Assembly (NCBI GenBank): GCA_033026295.1
Contig: CM065182.1
Location: 3,038,001 to 3,102,000 of the forward strand
Reading direction: 5' to 3'
DNA length: 64,000 nucleotides
Origin: Channa striata
Taxonomy: Eukaryota; Chordata; Actinopteri; Anabantiformes; Channidae
The notes below the pieces were generated by a model, which was not told the DNA's origin, made no database searches, and saw only the letters and a list, made by a program, of their open reading frames with translations. The first letter of the stretch is position 1, and every line of letters begins with the position of its first letter. The translations under genes and the position numbers were made by a program. This document shows, in pieces, positions 1 through 13,640 of the stretch.

Positions 1-264
1 CTCCCCTTGGACTTATTTTTTATGGAGAACTTTGTAAATAATTTATTTACAGTTTTGGCTGTGCTTATTTCTTGCCGACAGGTCTGTTCGGTTATTGACC
101 TCTTTTTTTTTGTTGCGCGCTGCTGCGCTTATTTCCAGTCTTTAATCGTTTAGCAGTTACGGTGCAAATACTGACTTGTTAGATGCAAAAGAGTGTCTTG
201 TTTACATGCTATTCAAAGCGACGTTCCAGAATAAAGTCATTTCCCTGCGATTTATTATCCACAG

Positions 265-3200
265 AAAAGGAGAGGAGCACTGAACACAGGAGCGATGACG
301 GGAACGCCGACGACCCCAAGAAGAAGAAGCAGCGGCGGCAGCGGACTCACTTCACCAGCCAGCAGCTGCAGGAGCTGGAAGCCACTTTCCAGAGGAACCG
401 CTACCCGGACATGAGCACCAGGGAGGAGATCGCAGTGTGGACCAACCTGACCGAGGCCAGAGTGCGGGTAAGGTGCCAGCAGGCAGACCGCCGTCTGCGC
501 GTAAAGTGCGTGCGTAAAAACACGACTTGACAAATTAGGTTGTTGGGGAATTTTTGAGCAATTGTCTACATAAATGAGGAAAGAAAAATGGGCAAATGAG
601 TCACTTTAAATATTAAAATTATAAACCAAATAAAACAAAGACATACACTGACCGAAGAGAGGAGATAAATTATTAAAATAAAATCAGAAACGACGTAATA
701 TCACGGTTATAGAGTGTGTGACAGGCCTGCAGAATTCATAATAAATTATAACATTTTTAATGCAAAATGTACTTTATGATCTAACACGTCCAAGACGAAC
801 ATGTACATCCCGATATTATGTGGGACATCTGGGTTTGCTTTCTGCTGTGCTCTTACTACAGGAAAATACGAAAATCCAAATTGCTCACTGACCTAAAACC
901 CAAACTAAAAGCGGGACATTTTCTAAAAACGTCACCGTGACCAGATTAAATTGCAGCCACGCGTGACTGTCAGCTACAGTGCATCCAAAAAGCAAGTCCA
1001 TTATTCAAACATGTCGGTAATTCAACACGACGCACGTTTTCTTGCACAATGTTGGAAACGGCGCGTAGTTTAAAAACTCAACTCCAGGTTATTATTTCAT
1101 GGTAAAAACTGAGCAGGGACCCCGAGCTGTCTGGGAAATGACGCCTGCTGATGGAGCCAATGGTTTCACGTGTGTCTGACTACATCATCCTCACCAATCC
1201 GGAGCCGTATTTCTCCCTCCCTGCTCACGTCGCCAAATCTACCTGAAGCTGTGTAATGAATAGAAACAGCATGTGGTTCTATTTATTCTGGGGGAGGGAG
1301 GGGGGGCAGCAGCAGCAGGACGGCGCATTTAACAAGTTGGAAATAAAAATATTTGAACAAAACCTTATTTAAACAATTTCAATCGTCAGACATATATGGA
1401 TTCTTAGCTTTAAAAAAAATAGGAGAGCAGACACACAAAGTCCCCAAACAAGATGTAAACACGATTCAGTTTTCATACACAGGTATTAATTCTGGCTGCC
1501 GTTTTCCTCTGGAAAGAAAATAGTAGATGCCAGAAACGTGTGTTAAACACTAAACAATTACAGTTGGTTTTCATTTACAGCAACTGGCGCCTGGCGGCCC
1601 GTCCTTGCAGAATCCACCGTCTCAAATTGCATCAAAAATGCGCGCAGCTATTTAAAGTGCAAGAGGGGAAAACGTCAAAAGTCTGAGAACAAGTTCAGAG
1701 TGTTGAGTCCTTTCTAGAGCCAAAGAGGGGGGCTGGGGGGGTCTAACAGTGCAGCCTTTTATTTGAGATGATACAAACACAACATTGTTAAAAGTGAATG
1801 GAAATAAAAAGGAGAAGGTTTCTGACCCACATCTGAGCGTCTGATAATCGCATGTTTTGACACTCGAGTGCTTGGATTTGACCTTTTAATGACGCCTGAC
1901 ACGCACCGCGCGGACACTGCGTGACGTGTGCAGCTTCCTTTTGTTTCATTGCCTCTAATGACTTATTGGCTCGTTAACATGTCATTTAAAACCAGAGCTG
2001 CATTTTCCTGTTTGTCTTTTGCTCGCTCCAGGAAACTGAAGCCTCACGGGAGCCGAGGCAGTGGCCGTGAAACGCGGCCCGACTCTGTCCCGTCGCCCAT
2101 GACTTTGTGGACAATTTGTCCGCAGCACCCTGTCCCCCTCCGCGGCTATAAATAGCCCCGGAGGGCCCGCGTGACGAGGCCACTTGTAAACAGTTTCTAC
2201 CATGAATTAAAAATGACTCGCAGAGTGCCGACGGACGGCGGCTTTGTCAGGCTTCGATAGGACGTGAGCATTTCCAGAGGAGCGTTTCTCATTCATTTAC
2301 GGTCAAGTTTGACTGCTGCTGTAAACGTGCTGGTTTTATTTTGAAAGTCTGACCTACATACTAAACGAAGGCAGCGTCAGTGCTTCTTAATAAAGATTAG
2401 ACCCCACAAAGCAATAAAGAAAAAAATTAAACCAATAATAATTCAACATGGACAGGATTGCCACTGTTATGATTTTTTTTTAATTTATATTCCTGCGAAT
2501 ATTTACATTTGATCACCACCACGGTCCCACTGTAAATAAATTAAATTGCTGAGTGTTTACAAAGGACTTTAATTCGACATTTCCTAGCGCACACCGCTGT
2601 TTAAAATTCGTTAATTGTGGACAAAAGTTGACCACTTGTTTAAATAACTAAACACTGAGGTTTTTTAAATGGCCTGTTATTGAAAGTCAACTGCACCGTG
2701 ACACCTACGCGTCGTGTTCACATTAAAAGATTATTTTTACTGAGTGAACTTGAAGTTTACGTCCGAAATCAGGGCTCTGCTGAAATGGATTTGATTAGGA
2801 AATAACCGTCAGGACCAAATCCAGCAAAAAAAAAAAAAACCGACGACGCGCTGAAAAAGATAAAATTAATGTTACACACGGGGAATAATAATAAATATTT
2901 TATTATTATTATTTTATAAATGAAAACTGATTAATTATTTTTTTTGATTTTGCAGCAGAGGTAAAATATTTGTCCCCGAACACTATGAAAAAACAAACAG
3001 CGCATGTAAACGTGTTATTATGTTTATTATCATTTTAGTTATTATTCTTCTATTGTCTGGGGTGATTTGTGTCGCTCGCTCACACTCCAGGCGTCCCCGC
3101 CGCTCACGTCCTCTGTACCCTGTGTCCCTCATCCAGGTGTGGTTCAAAAACCGCCGGGCAAAGTGGAGGAAGCGGGAGCGGAACCAGCAGATGGACCTGT

Positions 3201-3685
3201 GTAAGAACAGCTACCTGCCGCAGTTCAGCGGCCTCATGCAGCCCTACGACGACATGTACCCGGCCTACACCTACAACAACTGGACCAACAAGGGCCTCGC
3301 CCCGGCGCCGCTCTCCACCAAGAACTTCACCTTCTTCAACTCCATGAGCCCCCTCACCTCGCAGTCCATGTTCTCGGCGCCCAACTCCATCTCCTCCATG
3401 ACCATGGCGTCCGGCATGGGCCACTCCGCCGTGCCGGGCATGCCCACCCCGGGTCTGAACAACATCAGCAACCTGAACGGGATCGGAACCTCCAGCATCA
3501 ACTCGGCCATGTCGTCGTCCGCGTGCCCGTACGGGCCTCCCGGCTCCCCGTACAGCGTTTACCGGGACACTTGCAACTCCAGCTTGGCCACGCTCAGACT
3601 CAAATCCAAACAGCACCCGACGTTTGGATACAGCGGCCTGCAGAGCCCCGGCTCGAGCCTGAACGCCTGTCAGTACAACAGCTGA
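265..3685 (+). CDS. pitx1: Pituitary homeobox 1 (Pitx1), 3' two coding exons
   Basis: Paired-like (bicoid class, Lys50) homeodomain transcription factor for hindlimb/pelvic, pituitary and jaw development; acts in the nucleus. Coding exons are 265-467 and 3137-3685 (stop TGA 3683-3685). The acceptor before 265 follows TATCCACAG and the first codon is split (G|AA), so the N-terminus lies left of the window. The homeodomain starts at [20 protein letters not shown] and is interrupted by the intron after ARVR, resuming with [14 protein letters not shown]. The second exon encodes the serine/methionine-rich transactivation tail, the OAR motif ([12 protein letters not shown]) and the terminus LNACQYNS. 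That terminus matches Pitx1; Pitx2 ends differently (CQYAVDRPV). About 249 residues are present in the window. Position next to pcbd2/txndc15/ddx46 supports pitx1 over its paralogues. No frame damage is seen. Confidence 0.94.
1880..2290 (+). promoter_or_regulatory. Complex GC-rich block with TATA box inside the pitx1 homeodomain intron
   Basis: Within the intron at 468-3136, this block differs from the AT-rich flanks. It has a perfect TATAAATA at 2147-2154 in a GC-rich frame (cgcggc before, gccccgg after). That looks like a core promoter element or part of a conserved enhancer. Open frames across it have no recognisable protein content. An alternative promoter here is an inference. Confidence 0.35.
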
Positions 3686-4370
3686 CGGGAGCAAAGCGGG
3701 GCCTGAGTCTTGCAAGTCAAATGAAATGTGTGTGTCACGGACGGACCCGGTGTCGGAGCTGAGAGGCCACCTGCGGACGGCGCAGAGCAAAGACGACTCA
3801 ACTGGATTATGCGGGTTATGTGTGTTTACCAATGAACTTGCACAGCAATTTAAATGTCCAGGTCTTTTGGATTTTTTTTTTTAAATGATGAAGACATGTT
3901 ACATTGACGCATTGTACATACATAAATGTAAATATATATACAAGCCTAACATGAAACAGACGACGGGATTTTTGTTTTTTCGCTTTTTTGCGCGCTCGCT
4001 CGCTTTTGAAGACTGGCTGGGGGCTTCCTCGACCAAAACACGGATTTGCAAGAAATGAAAGTGTCGAGCACATCGGCGAGACTCGGTGAGGAGGAAAAAG
4101 AAGAGGAAGTCCAGCTTGTCGTGTACATATTTTATACCGCTTCTGTGTGCTTTCCCTTTCCACCGGCCTGTCAGTGACTCTCACGCCGCTTCACCTTTTC
4201 TTTGCTGAAACCCGCATGTTTAACTAGAGTTCAACGTGTTTTGTACGATAATGTAAGACTTTGCAGAAGTGCGTTCATTAACCTAAACTGTATACAACAA
4301 GGTGATTCAAAGTCCTCATGTCTTTATGGTAACATGTTTGTTTGAATAAACGTCAGGAGAAGAGGTTTAT
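3686..4370 (+). other. pitx1: pitx1 3' UTR with poly(A) signal
   Basis: The sequence after the pitx1 stop runs to a canonical AATAAA at 4345-4350. The UTR end near 4370 is inferred from the signal, not seen directly. Reverse-strand open frames here have no recognisable content. Confidence 0.6.
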
Positions 4371-6940
4371 GTCCAGCATGTTTTAGAGGAGTCTTTGTTT
4401 AACCAGGCAAGCCGCAGTGGTCCCGTTTTGCCTCAAGAGGGACGAAGTCAATGACTCAATATCCGCAGCCTATTGATCCACTCGGTTTGAACAGATTTTA
4501 AAAAAGGACAATTATCATCAAGCCTTTAACCACAACATTTATTTCCTTTTCTAATTTTGGCGCTTCCCTTTGATTTTTGCCTTTTACGCATCAAATTATT
4601 TCTATTACGCAGAGGTCCAACTCATCTGAAGTTACATTTTACAAACTTCCAGACCTTAATATCTACATTACTGGGAACTAGAATTGTCTTAAGCCTAACT
4701 TATTATGGGCTATTGCTCAGCGCAGAAAACAGTCCCACGTGCGCCTCTTGTGCGTTTTAATATTATTATCATTATTATTAATATATATATTTTATTTTAT
4801 TTATGAAAACGCAGATTATTCCTACGTTGTTCGCTCTTGTCACCACAATAAAATAAATCAACTGAGGTCTGACAGACGCCCACACACGTCTGTGCTTCTA
4901 AACCTCTTCAAAGAACATGCTGTACCTGCCTTTATGCGTCCTAACCGCAGAGGAGAGTCACATGACGGGAACCAAAAAATAAAAACAAAAAAACATGAAT
5001 GAAAATCCTATAGGGATGAAAATGTCGTTCACTGCAGCAGCAGGAAATGCCAAAGTTTAAACGCAGATTCCACCGTCTCGTTAATCAGCGGGCTCTCAAA
5101 AATCGCTCAATCAGCGCCATATCTTGTTTTCCCGACACCTGCAGAAATCTCCATATCTATATTACTCACTAATGGACTGATTTTGGCGCAGCAGCCGTGA
5201 TTGTGAGCTTCACCTGATAGTGGCTGTGAAGGGAGGATGTTAGGATTAGAGAGGCGACGCTTTAATAAACCATCACATGTAAAACAGTCTAATGACTAAT
5301 AAAAGCGCCTGTGATACCGGAAGAATTATTACATGCTTTATATGATAGTGTTGCGGTGGCGTTTGGAGGCAGCACTTCTCCAAAGTAAACCAGGCCCGGG
5401 GACTTGAACATGTGCGTCTCCATCCTCCAGCTCATCAGGACTGATGGAATTTACAGGGTCTGCGGCGCTTCAGCGTTTTGCTCCTTCACATGGATCCGAC
5501 ATTTTACTCATTTATCTTCCCGTTCTATTATATTTACTTTTGACTTTAGTCCGTCTTGACCTCGTGGTGGCCTTTTCATAATTATACTCCTACATTACAC
5601 CTCAGTGTCATTCTCGATGTCAGGGTTTTTTTTTTTTAATCATGGTTTATACTTTGCCAGTGACACGAAGAGTGAGTTCATTTTCACACACGTGCCTGAT
5701 ATTTTCCTGTGATTATTCAGAGCTGGCAACTGGCTTTCTGGCACTACACCATGAGGTAGAAGTACACAAGCCTAATACAGAAATCAAAAGACATGCCTAA
5801 AAATTAATCACCGGTTGAGCTAATGAGCACATAATATAAAAAGGTACTAAAAACTCTCCACTAAAAAAAGCTTTTTATTGAACTTGATGTTGAACATTTC
5901 TGACTTGCATTATGGGAAAGAACATTTACACAAATTAAAATTTAAATCTCTACATTTTAAAATGCCCAAGCTGATTTTAACCACCTTATGTCCTGATAAA
6001 TTAAGTATTAAGTTGTTTTTTCCCCCCTAAAAATCGTAAAAACTACAGCAGTAAAACCTGAGGCAGTTAAGTAAAAGTACAATATTTCCTTCTGAACTGT
6101 AAAACAATATTGAAAGACTCCAGTAAAGTTTAAGCACCTTACAATAGAACTTTATTATCCTTTATTATTCTGAACTCTGCACATTTGAGTAGTACACATT
6201 TCAGTACTCTCGCAGTTATTCATTTAATATTATATTTATGTTTGCACTGCATCTGATAAAATATAGGTCATATTTTCAGAAAGTGCTTCCTCATATTCTT
6301 AGGTCATCTGACCATAGGGTTTTTATATTTTACTATAACACCTATAGTCTGTCGCATCCTCACATCTGCGTGGCTATGACGACTCCATGATATTGAATTT
6401 TAACATGCACGAGTCTCAAAGTCAGGTGAATTTGGTGATTTCATCTTGTTCAATTTTATCTCCACATACTGGCTGTAAAAAGTTGGATTTTAGCAGCTAT
6501 ATTCATCCAGCTCGTCCATAATATTCCTTAATATTTGAACTTTACTCGTGTTGTTTGTTGAAACTCAGTGGCTTTTAGGTAAATTTCTCGGATATATTTC
6601 CTGACCAGATTTCACAGATCGTGGAGATTCTGCTAAAGTCATTGTAATATTTTTTTAATCATAAGCACTATAGTTTTTAAATAACCTCCGTCAATATTTC
6701 AAATACGTCAGTGTTGTGTGTCGTAAATTTAACATTTGATTGTGTTTGGGGGTGAACTCATCTCCTATAATTTAATGTCCAAATTATGTTCTATTAGCAG
6801 GAGCCTTTGACACTTTGACTTTATGACTTTATGTTGTGCTGATTGTATGTGGCAAAGTTTGAATCTATAACCTGCAGTGGCTCTGACACGCTGTTGGAGA
6901 TGAAATCATATTTGTCCTCATCAGTTCATCAGTTCGTGAA
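4371..6940. other. Intergenic, no gene seen
   Basis: AT-rich sequence with T and A runs. I find no recognisable exon, RNA gene or complete transposon. Around 6060-6200 there are short 'agtaaaagtac'-like stretches typical of worn fish repeats, too degraded to bound. Confidence 0.5.
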
Positions 6941-6949
6941 GCTGTTTTA

Positions 6950-7275
6950 GTTTCTTCCCTCAGAACAAGTCGCAACAGTAACAGCAGAAGCGCGCGGCGG
7001 CAAATTCTTTGCCTGGGCGGGGCGGGCGGGGGTTGGTGGGGGCAGGCGGGGTTTACCCAGGGCGGGCATGCGCGCTGGCTGTGAACGCAGCAGGCCGCTT
7101 TGATTCGGAAATGTTTGACTGGGGGTTGGGGGGCGGGGGGCGTGATGGCGTGAAGCCATAAATACCCGCGTCCGCTCGGGCAGGAGGGCGTGCACGCGCC
7201 TGAGGCTCGGGGGCAAAGTTCAACGCACCGATTTGTAGCAGGTCAATATTTGGAGCCTGGGTAGGAATTCCCCAC
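6950..7275. promoter_or_regulatory. Orphan GC-rich/CpG block with G-quadruplex motif and TATA-like box
   Basis: A sharply bounded GC-rich block in AT-rich DNA 2.6 kb beyond the pitx1 3' end. It contains four or more G-runs with one-base loops at 7015-7032 (a canonical G-quadruplex pattern on the + strand). A second G-rich run lies near 7120-7141, a GCATGCGCGC (NRF1-like) sequence near 7067, and CATAAATA at 7157-7164 in a CG-rich context. No gene was recognised on either side, so this may be an unannotated promoter or an enhancer. Function is inferred from composition only. Confidence 0.35.
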
Positions 7276-10200
7276 ATGCCCCGGACTATTACAAAGTATT
7301 TATCATTTACTCAGGGATTTATGCAAGGGTTGCATTTATTAAAGAGTTTGAAATATTTAAAAATATATTGGCTTTAAAGAAAAATGCTGCACTAGAAACA
7401 CACAGAATGAAGAACTTGGGTCAGATTTTAAGATTATTATTGATGCATTATGTTCTTCTCTTTAGTGTTGGAGCCCATTAACTGGGCTGATAGTGGATTT
7501 CACCGCCAGTCACGGCCCAGTAACTGTCAGCTGTCTTTGTGTAAGTCATAAGATTCTACAGAGTAACTGAAGTTATTTTAAAGATAAATCGAAAATGGGG
7601 GAGTAAAGTCCGATATTTAAGAATAATTATCTCAAACTTGTACTTGTAGGCAGTACTTGAGTAAATATACTTAGTTACTTACTAAAATCTAGCATGAACA
7701 CACACACACCACAAGAAAAATCATAATTATTGCAAGTGATTAAGGGAAAAATGTAAAATATTTCAAGGTCCCATATTTCAAATTTGAAGTCTTGCTGCTT
7801 TTACAGGACTGAAAAGTTGGTATTTTTACATTTAGTCATTTTATCTTTAGTTGTAAAGCTATATAACAATCTCAGACTGGATAGCTGGTTGTCTGAGACT
7901 TTATTGGCAAAACCTTTATGGATCAAGTAGATAAACAGCAGGTTAATCTTTAATACAATACGTAAACCAGTCATAAAATTTAGGGTGGAGAAATAAACTG
8001 TTCTAACATTAATTTCTATTCAGACGTCTTCAGACTCAACCAGCAAACTTTGGCTTTAAATGCATCGTGTTTACTTTTGTGCTTGTATTTGAATGTGGAA
8101 ATATTTCTGGCTTTTCATGAGGCCCTTTAAAAACATAACTGGCTCCTAGTGGCCACGCTGAAGTGCTGAGACAAGTCCGGATGCCCAGTCAGGGGCGAAG
8201 CAGGCAACTAGTCCACCAAAAGTCTCAAGAAGGCACCGGTGTGTCAGCGGATTGGGTCGATATGCCGGGCTTGTCGTGCTCAATCAAATTACCACAAACT
8301 AAGAGACTCCCAGCACAAGGGGCCCGGTGCCGTTTCACAGCAGAGCAGGAGGATGGTGAAGCTGGGTCCCTGAAGTGGGACAGGGTCCCACAGAACACTG
8401 TGGTGGTGAGTCAGGAGCAGCTGCTCAGGTTTTTATTTATTCATCCTTTAATTATTATTTTTGCCTTGGGGCCCATTAAGAGGAGAATAACAAAGCAGAT
8501 GTACACACGACATAATAAATATAATAAAACAAGCTAGTGCACTACTATCTTTTTAATAACAATAATACCCTCTGGTCTATTTCTTTTAGGTACGTTTTTA
8601 CATTTAACAACAATAAAGCAAAAAACGATTACTAGAGACAGATGCTACAAGTGTGTGTTTTCTTTTCCCCATTTTCTCCCAGTAGTGAGAGAACACGATT
8701 AAAAGGCAAGCGGGGACTTGAAGACGGTGCTCACCACCACCAACAAAACACCAAACGAGGGAATATCCGTTGGACAAATGTGTTCTATAAAACACGTCCT
8801 TTTGGGTTTTCCTTTAACTGCTCACATCTGTAGAATCAGAATTGTGTATTTGTGGCTTATTGTATGAATGTAGGCTTGTTCTTTCTGGGGGTTGGAGAGC
8901 TTCTATATCAGGATTAGCATCAGGCCTAAAAATCTGCCACAAAAAAAAAAAAAACACTTTTGTAGTCTAGGTAAATAGTCATTGCTGCACTATTTTATCA
9001 GATATCTGATAAACAAAACTACACGTTAAGGGTAATTCATTTAATGGATCATTAAAATATTATGGTGAAAATAGTGGACGTTACACATTTAGCTTCTTTC
9101 ATAAATGAGCCGAAGATGTAAATGCGACCGTTCGAGTGCAATAGCCTGCTTTAAAATGAGGCATCGCCGTCAAACAATGTACAATTTGTCAAGATTGTGT
9201 GAAGATTAATTCTGATGCAGACCAAAACACACCTAGCATTGCACGCCCCAGGCCAAAGAGACGGCCCCCACCCTCCTTTGAAAATAAGATGTCCTCACAG
9301 GGTGGCACAGCTACAAGCCACAATTACATGACATACCATGCAAGTGTTTGACAGGTGGAACACAACGGCACATGTCTAATAAAAGGCACCACAACGCGGT
9401 AGCTGCACGTCACCATATTTCTCTGACTGACATCTGAATAGTGTCAGCAGCCCCGCCCATCTGGTGTACCCTAATTAAATAAACAAGTGCTGCTAAACCC
9501 TGGCCTGCCCTCAGCTATGACTACAATGCTGCTCAGCTTCTGTCTGTTTTCTGCCACTGCCAGATCCCTGCAGCAGCTCATCGGATCCTCAAACGTGCGC
9601 GACAGCTGCCGCAAACGCGCCAAGTCCCCGTTTACATCCAAACCGGTAGTTTTATCCAGAAGCACGAGTTGGAATTATAATAGAACAACTCCTGACTCTG
9701 TATTCAAACGATAACAGCAGGGGGTCAATTAGGCCTTCAGCAGCATCTCACACAACAGAAGCCACAACTATGCATAGGTCGTACTGTGGTAGGAAAATAT
9801 AACAACTAAAAGAGACACTGGACTGTAATGTTAATCCATCACAGTGAATGTTTTATCAAAATGACTGATTCTGTCATAGCTGCTCTTTTATCGACCGTTT
9901 CTTACCGTCCTAAACCGACTCACAGTAAAGGCTGTTTGGAAAGTAACACACATGCACTCGGTTCAAAATCAAAGTGACACACTTCCCAAAAAAAAACGTG
10001 CTTGGCAGAGACGCACTTATATACACAATCACTAGTAAACGGTGCTAAATGTGCTGTGTGGTCCTTCAGAGCGGAGCACAAAAACCCCTTTCAAATCTGA
10101 GACTCGCAGAGAACAAAGCACCTTCATGCGAAACCAAACCAACAGGCTGAATCCTGAACTGCTGCTCACTTTTGATTGCTTATGGATTACTGTTGCCATG

Positions 10201-13200
10201 AAACTCATATCACAAACAGTAACTCAAGATGTTGCATGTTTTGCTTGCTAACACTTTGGGCTATGGCATCTCGCTTTTCAGTCTTCACTGGGCACAGAAC
10301 ACACAGCGGTTACCGTGGCTTCCTGTGAGTCGTGGCACAGGTGAAAGACCCAAGTCTGACTTTAAAGTTCAAACACAAGCTTCAGTGACATGTCAGGATC
10401 AATTTGTTTCTAATGGAGCTGCTTTCCCAATTTAAGAATTATAGCAGAGATCAATGGTTTGAAATGCCAATAAATATACGGACGGCGGAGAGTTTTCATG
10501 GTTTGGATTAAGGCCTCAGGGGAAATCTCAGCGCTACGGTGTACAGTGACATTTAAGACAATAGTGAGCTTCAAGTAGTTTGTGGAAGACTCGTTCCTGT
10601 TTGGACAAAGCCCCGCACACAAACCGGTCCACAAGAAACGTGTTTCCCAGGCCCATCCAACAACCTTGGGATGATCTAGTAGGCAAATTAAAAGCAAAAC
10701 TCTGTTTGCCAACCCAGCCAAGGCTCCAGTCAAGGCTGAACGAGGCCAAATCCCTGCAGCCGTGTTTCAAAGTCGGTGTGAAAAAGCTTTGTCTGTGAAC
10801 TTCTCATGGGGTTTGGAACGAGACATCCAACGATCACGTGTGGAGAAGTTTACCTGTTCAGCTGCAGCAGCCAGACGTCCCATTTCCACCTCGACAGAAC
10901 AGACTTCACGGGCCTTTAGGTCGTGATGTCTCCCGACCCCCTCAGACGGCCTGAACGTTCTGTTGGATCCTGTGAATGGAATTTCAGACGCATCACATCT
11001 AAAGTTTTAAAGAGCTACAGATTCCATATTAATACATTTTGTCTAAAATCACCCACTGTCTTGTTTAGAGTTTTGGAGCAACGCCTTGAAAACTACAATA
11101 TGAGAAGTAACAACTGATGTTATGAAAAATATTCAAACACGTTGGCACCGTAAGTGCCGGAAAAGAACAGATTACCACAGATTAACAGGTGCACACGTCT
11201 GATGACATCTACTGATTAATAAACCAAATGATAGGACGATTCCAGTGATGTTTTAGCACGTCTGACTGACTTTAGCAACTTTAGCCCTAAATATGTTTTT
11301 TGTTTGACCAGCTGTTAAACAAGAAGGAACATAATCAGATATTAATTGCCAATCAAGGCACTTTCTTACCTTTGTGACTTTGTGACCGTCAAGCAAAAGG
11401 CCCTGCCAACCATCTCCTGCCTGTTTGTACTTCCTTCATCTACCATGTTTGAATGTAGCGGGGGGGTGAGACACGTCCAGTTCAGATGGACGGTGTGTTT
11501 GTGAAGACGGTGGTCACATGTTCATTTAGCACTTCCATCTGTTGTTAGTGCCTGAACAAATCTGAACCAATGTGTGTATATGTGTGTGGTCAAATTGTGT
11601 GTCTGAGTGGGTTTTTCATGTGGCGTCCCCCTTCATAGTGGTTTAATCCAGTCCCATTAGTTCCTTTTATGTAATGGCTGGTTCCTGCTCATTTTACCTT
11701 CAGGTGTGTTTCTAAATGAAGGGAAATACTCGTTATTCAGCATCTTTTTATGATTCAGTCTATATGTCGTGTATTTTCATTTAACTTAATCAACCATAAC
11801 TGCATTATTGAGTCAATTGATTGACTTGAATTATAATAGCAAATATTGATTTCCCCAAATCCAAATTCAAATGTCTTCGAAATTGTACCTTAACTGAAAC
11901 AACCGGGAAGAGAAATGGACCCGTTACTGATATTGTCTGGAAATACTGCTTAGTTGTTATTGTGTCAAATTAATGATGGTACATGTGACGACTGTGGCAG
12001 GCAGAACGTTAAAGGAAGGTTCAAGAAATACTTGAGAGGTTGAAACTACAACTTTAAGGCAACAAAACGACAAATGACACTGGATTAATTACAAGGATTT
12101 TATTAATTTCATTAGAAATTGTCTTTACTGGTCTTCAAAGGGTCGAAAAAGAAGAAGTTGTTTGTGGCCACACCACAATCATCCAGATCCGCTTGGGAGG
12201 TGTCACAGTGCCTGAAAGAGAAGTTTTCTATTTCAAAAAAACAGCAACAAAAAAAATGTTGAATCCATCAGTAAACTTTCAACGTTAGAGCCGAGGAGCC
12301 TAATGTAAAGGTAAATAAATCCACAGTGGCAACAAAACCGGAAAAAGAAGAGATGCACCGAATCCAAAACCAAAGTGTTAGGATGTTCAGAAGCAAGAAA
12401 ACAAGAACAAGCCGACTGAGGTTTTCCTGATGTTCTTGCAACTCCTGAACAGGACGGTAAAAAACAGAGGGTAGAAAACAGGATGTGACGATGCAAATGC
12501 AGAAATGAGCAGGTCATAATCAAACGGTTGGTAGTTTGATCTCCGTCTCCACGTCTTTGGCCAAGCTCCTTACATGGCATCGTTGTTTGAGGGATATGAC
12601 CAGCAAATCGTATATTACTTTGTGCAGTAAGGTAGAAATGCTGCATTAATACTTCACTGTGAGTCCATTTTAATAAAGACACAGATTCTAGGCCTGATTC
12701 TATCCTGCTGTGTCACAAAGCTCTAAGAGTTACATGCACCTTCTGTAAGTATTTAATGGCCGTCACTCCCTCATACTTAAAAGCGCTGAAAGGCACAGTC
12801 GAGTTTGAATCACTTTCATTGGCATCCACGGCTGCATACAGATGTCAGTGAGCATTTTTGAAAAATTAAACAATATAGCGGTTACTTACTGAGCCTCTAC
12901 AGTAGTGTGAGGTGCACAAACACGTTTTTAAAAAATCGTTTGTTTCATTTCTGCTGCAAGGCGATGCATTTTGATTTATGGCACTTCACACTGCAGCATG
13001 GCACACAAATGAGAACATTCGGTCATTAGGTGCATGCTGTTGCAAGCCCAGGTACAACTGCATGAATTACTCTAATTATATGTCCTGACTCTGTCTGTCT
13101 CTGTGCCACTGTGGTTCTGACAAAGTTGACACATGACAATCATTTTGGGATTAGTGGTCGTGCTTAGTCGAAACGCAGTGACTCTTTCTGTGTCTGCGCT

Positions 13201-13550
13201 CGACAAAGTGAAGGCCCCTGTAGAAAGGATCTGGTCCGGCGTTTATTAGCTGGCTGTGTCGCCCATCAAAACTGGAGTGATGTGGAGTTATGGTGAGGCA
13301 GGGAGGAGAAGCAAAAACCCGAGTTTAATTGTTGATGTGACGAGACACACGCTGGTGGTGGTTGACATAAAACATGGGAGATGTGTGACAAAAACAGAAC
13401 TTACACTAAAATCATTAATACACCACCAACTGTGGTTGAAGTATCTGAGAAAACGTGAGCATTAATCTGTTGCTGCTCTTTCTAAAAAAATTCAAACTTG
13501 GCTGCACGTCAAACAAGCATTACTGAGGTCAGACACTGATATTGGGCAAT
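7276..13550. other. Intergenic, no gene seen
   Basis: No recognisable coding exon was found. The stretch includes poly(A) at about 8940-8954 and an open frame at 8163-8537 whose product I do not recognise; it ends near a good GTGAGT donor at 8406. Non-repetitive stretches at about 9000-9700 look more complex than the surroundings and could be conserved non-coding sequence. No CatSper-like ion-channel exons were recognised. Confidence 0.45.
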
Positions 13551-13555
13551 AACCG

Positions 13556-13640
13556 TTTGGCTCAGTGGCAGCTGAATTATTCACCCTGAAGGTGTTGGAT
13601 GGAGCCGAGGACACGGGTTCGGTCCAGGCCAGTCAAAACC
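13556..13640 (+). repeat. tRNA-derived SINE head-like fragment
   Basis: TGGCTCAGTGG at 13558-13568 resembles a pol III A box, and GGGTTCGGTCC at 13615-13625 resembles a B box, at tRNA-like spacing. The sequence between does not fold as a cloverleaf that I can draw, so this reads as a worn SINE head rather than a tRNA gene. Confidence 0.35.

Noticed and set aside
3104..3832. 242-codon open frame antisense to the last pitx1 exon
   Set aside because: It is the GC-rich shadow of the pitx1 coding exon; composition is low complexity and unlike any protein.
6060..6200. Possible dispersed repeat with 'agtaaaagtac' words
   Set aside because: Too degraded to define ends or a family; mentioned only in the intergenic note.
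13556..13640. Functional tRNA gene
   Set aside because: A- and B-box-like words are present but acceptor and anticodon stems cannot be drawn; it fits a SINE head better.
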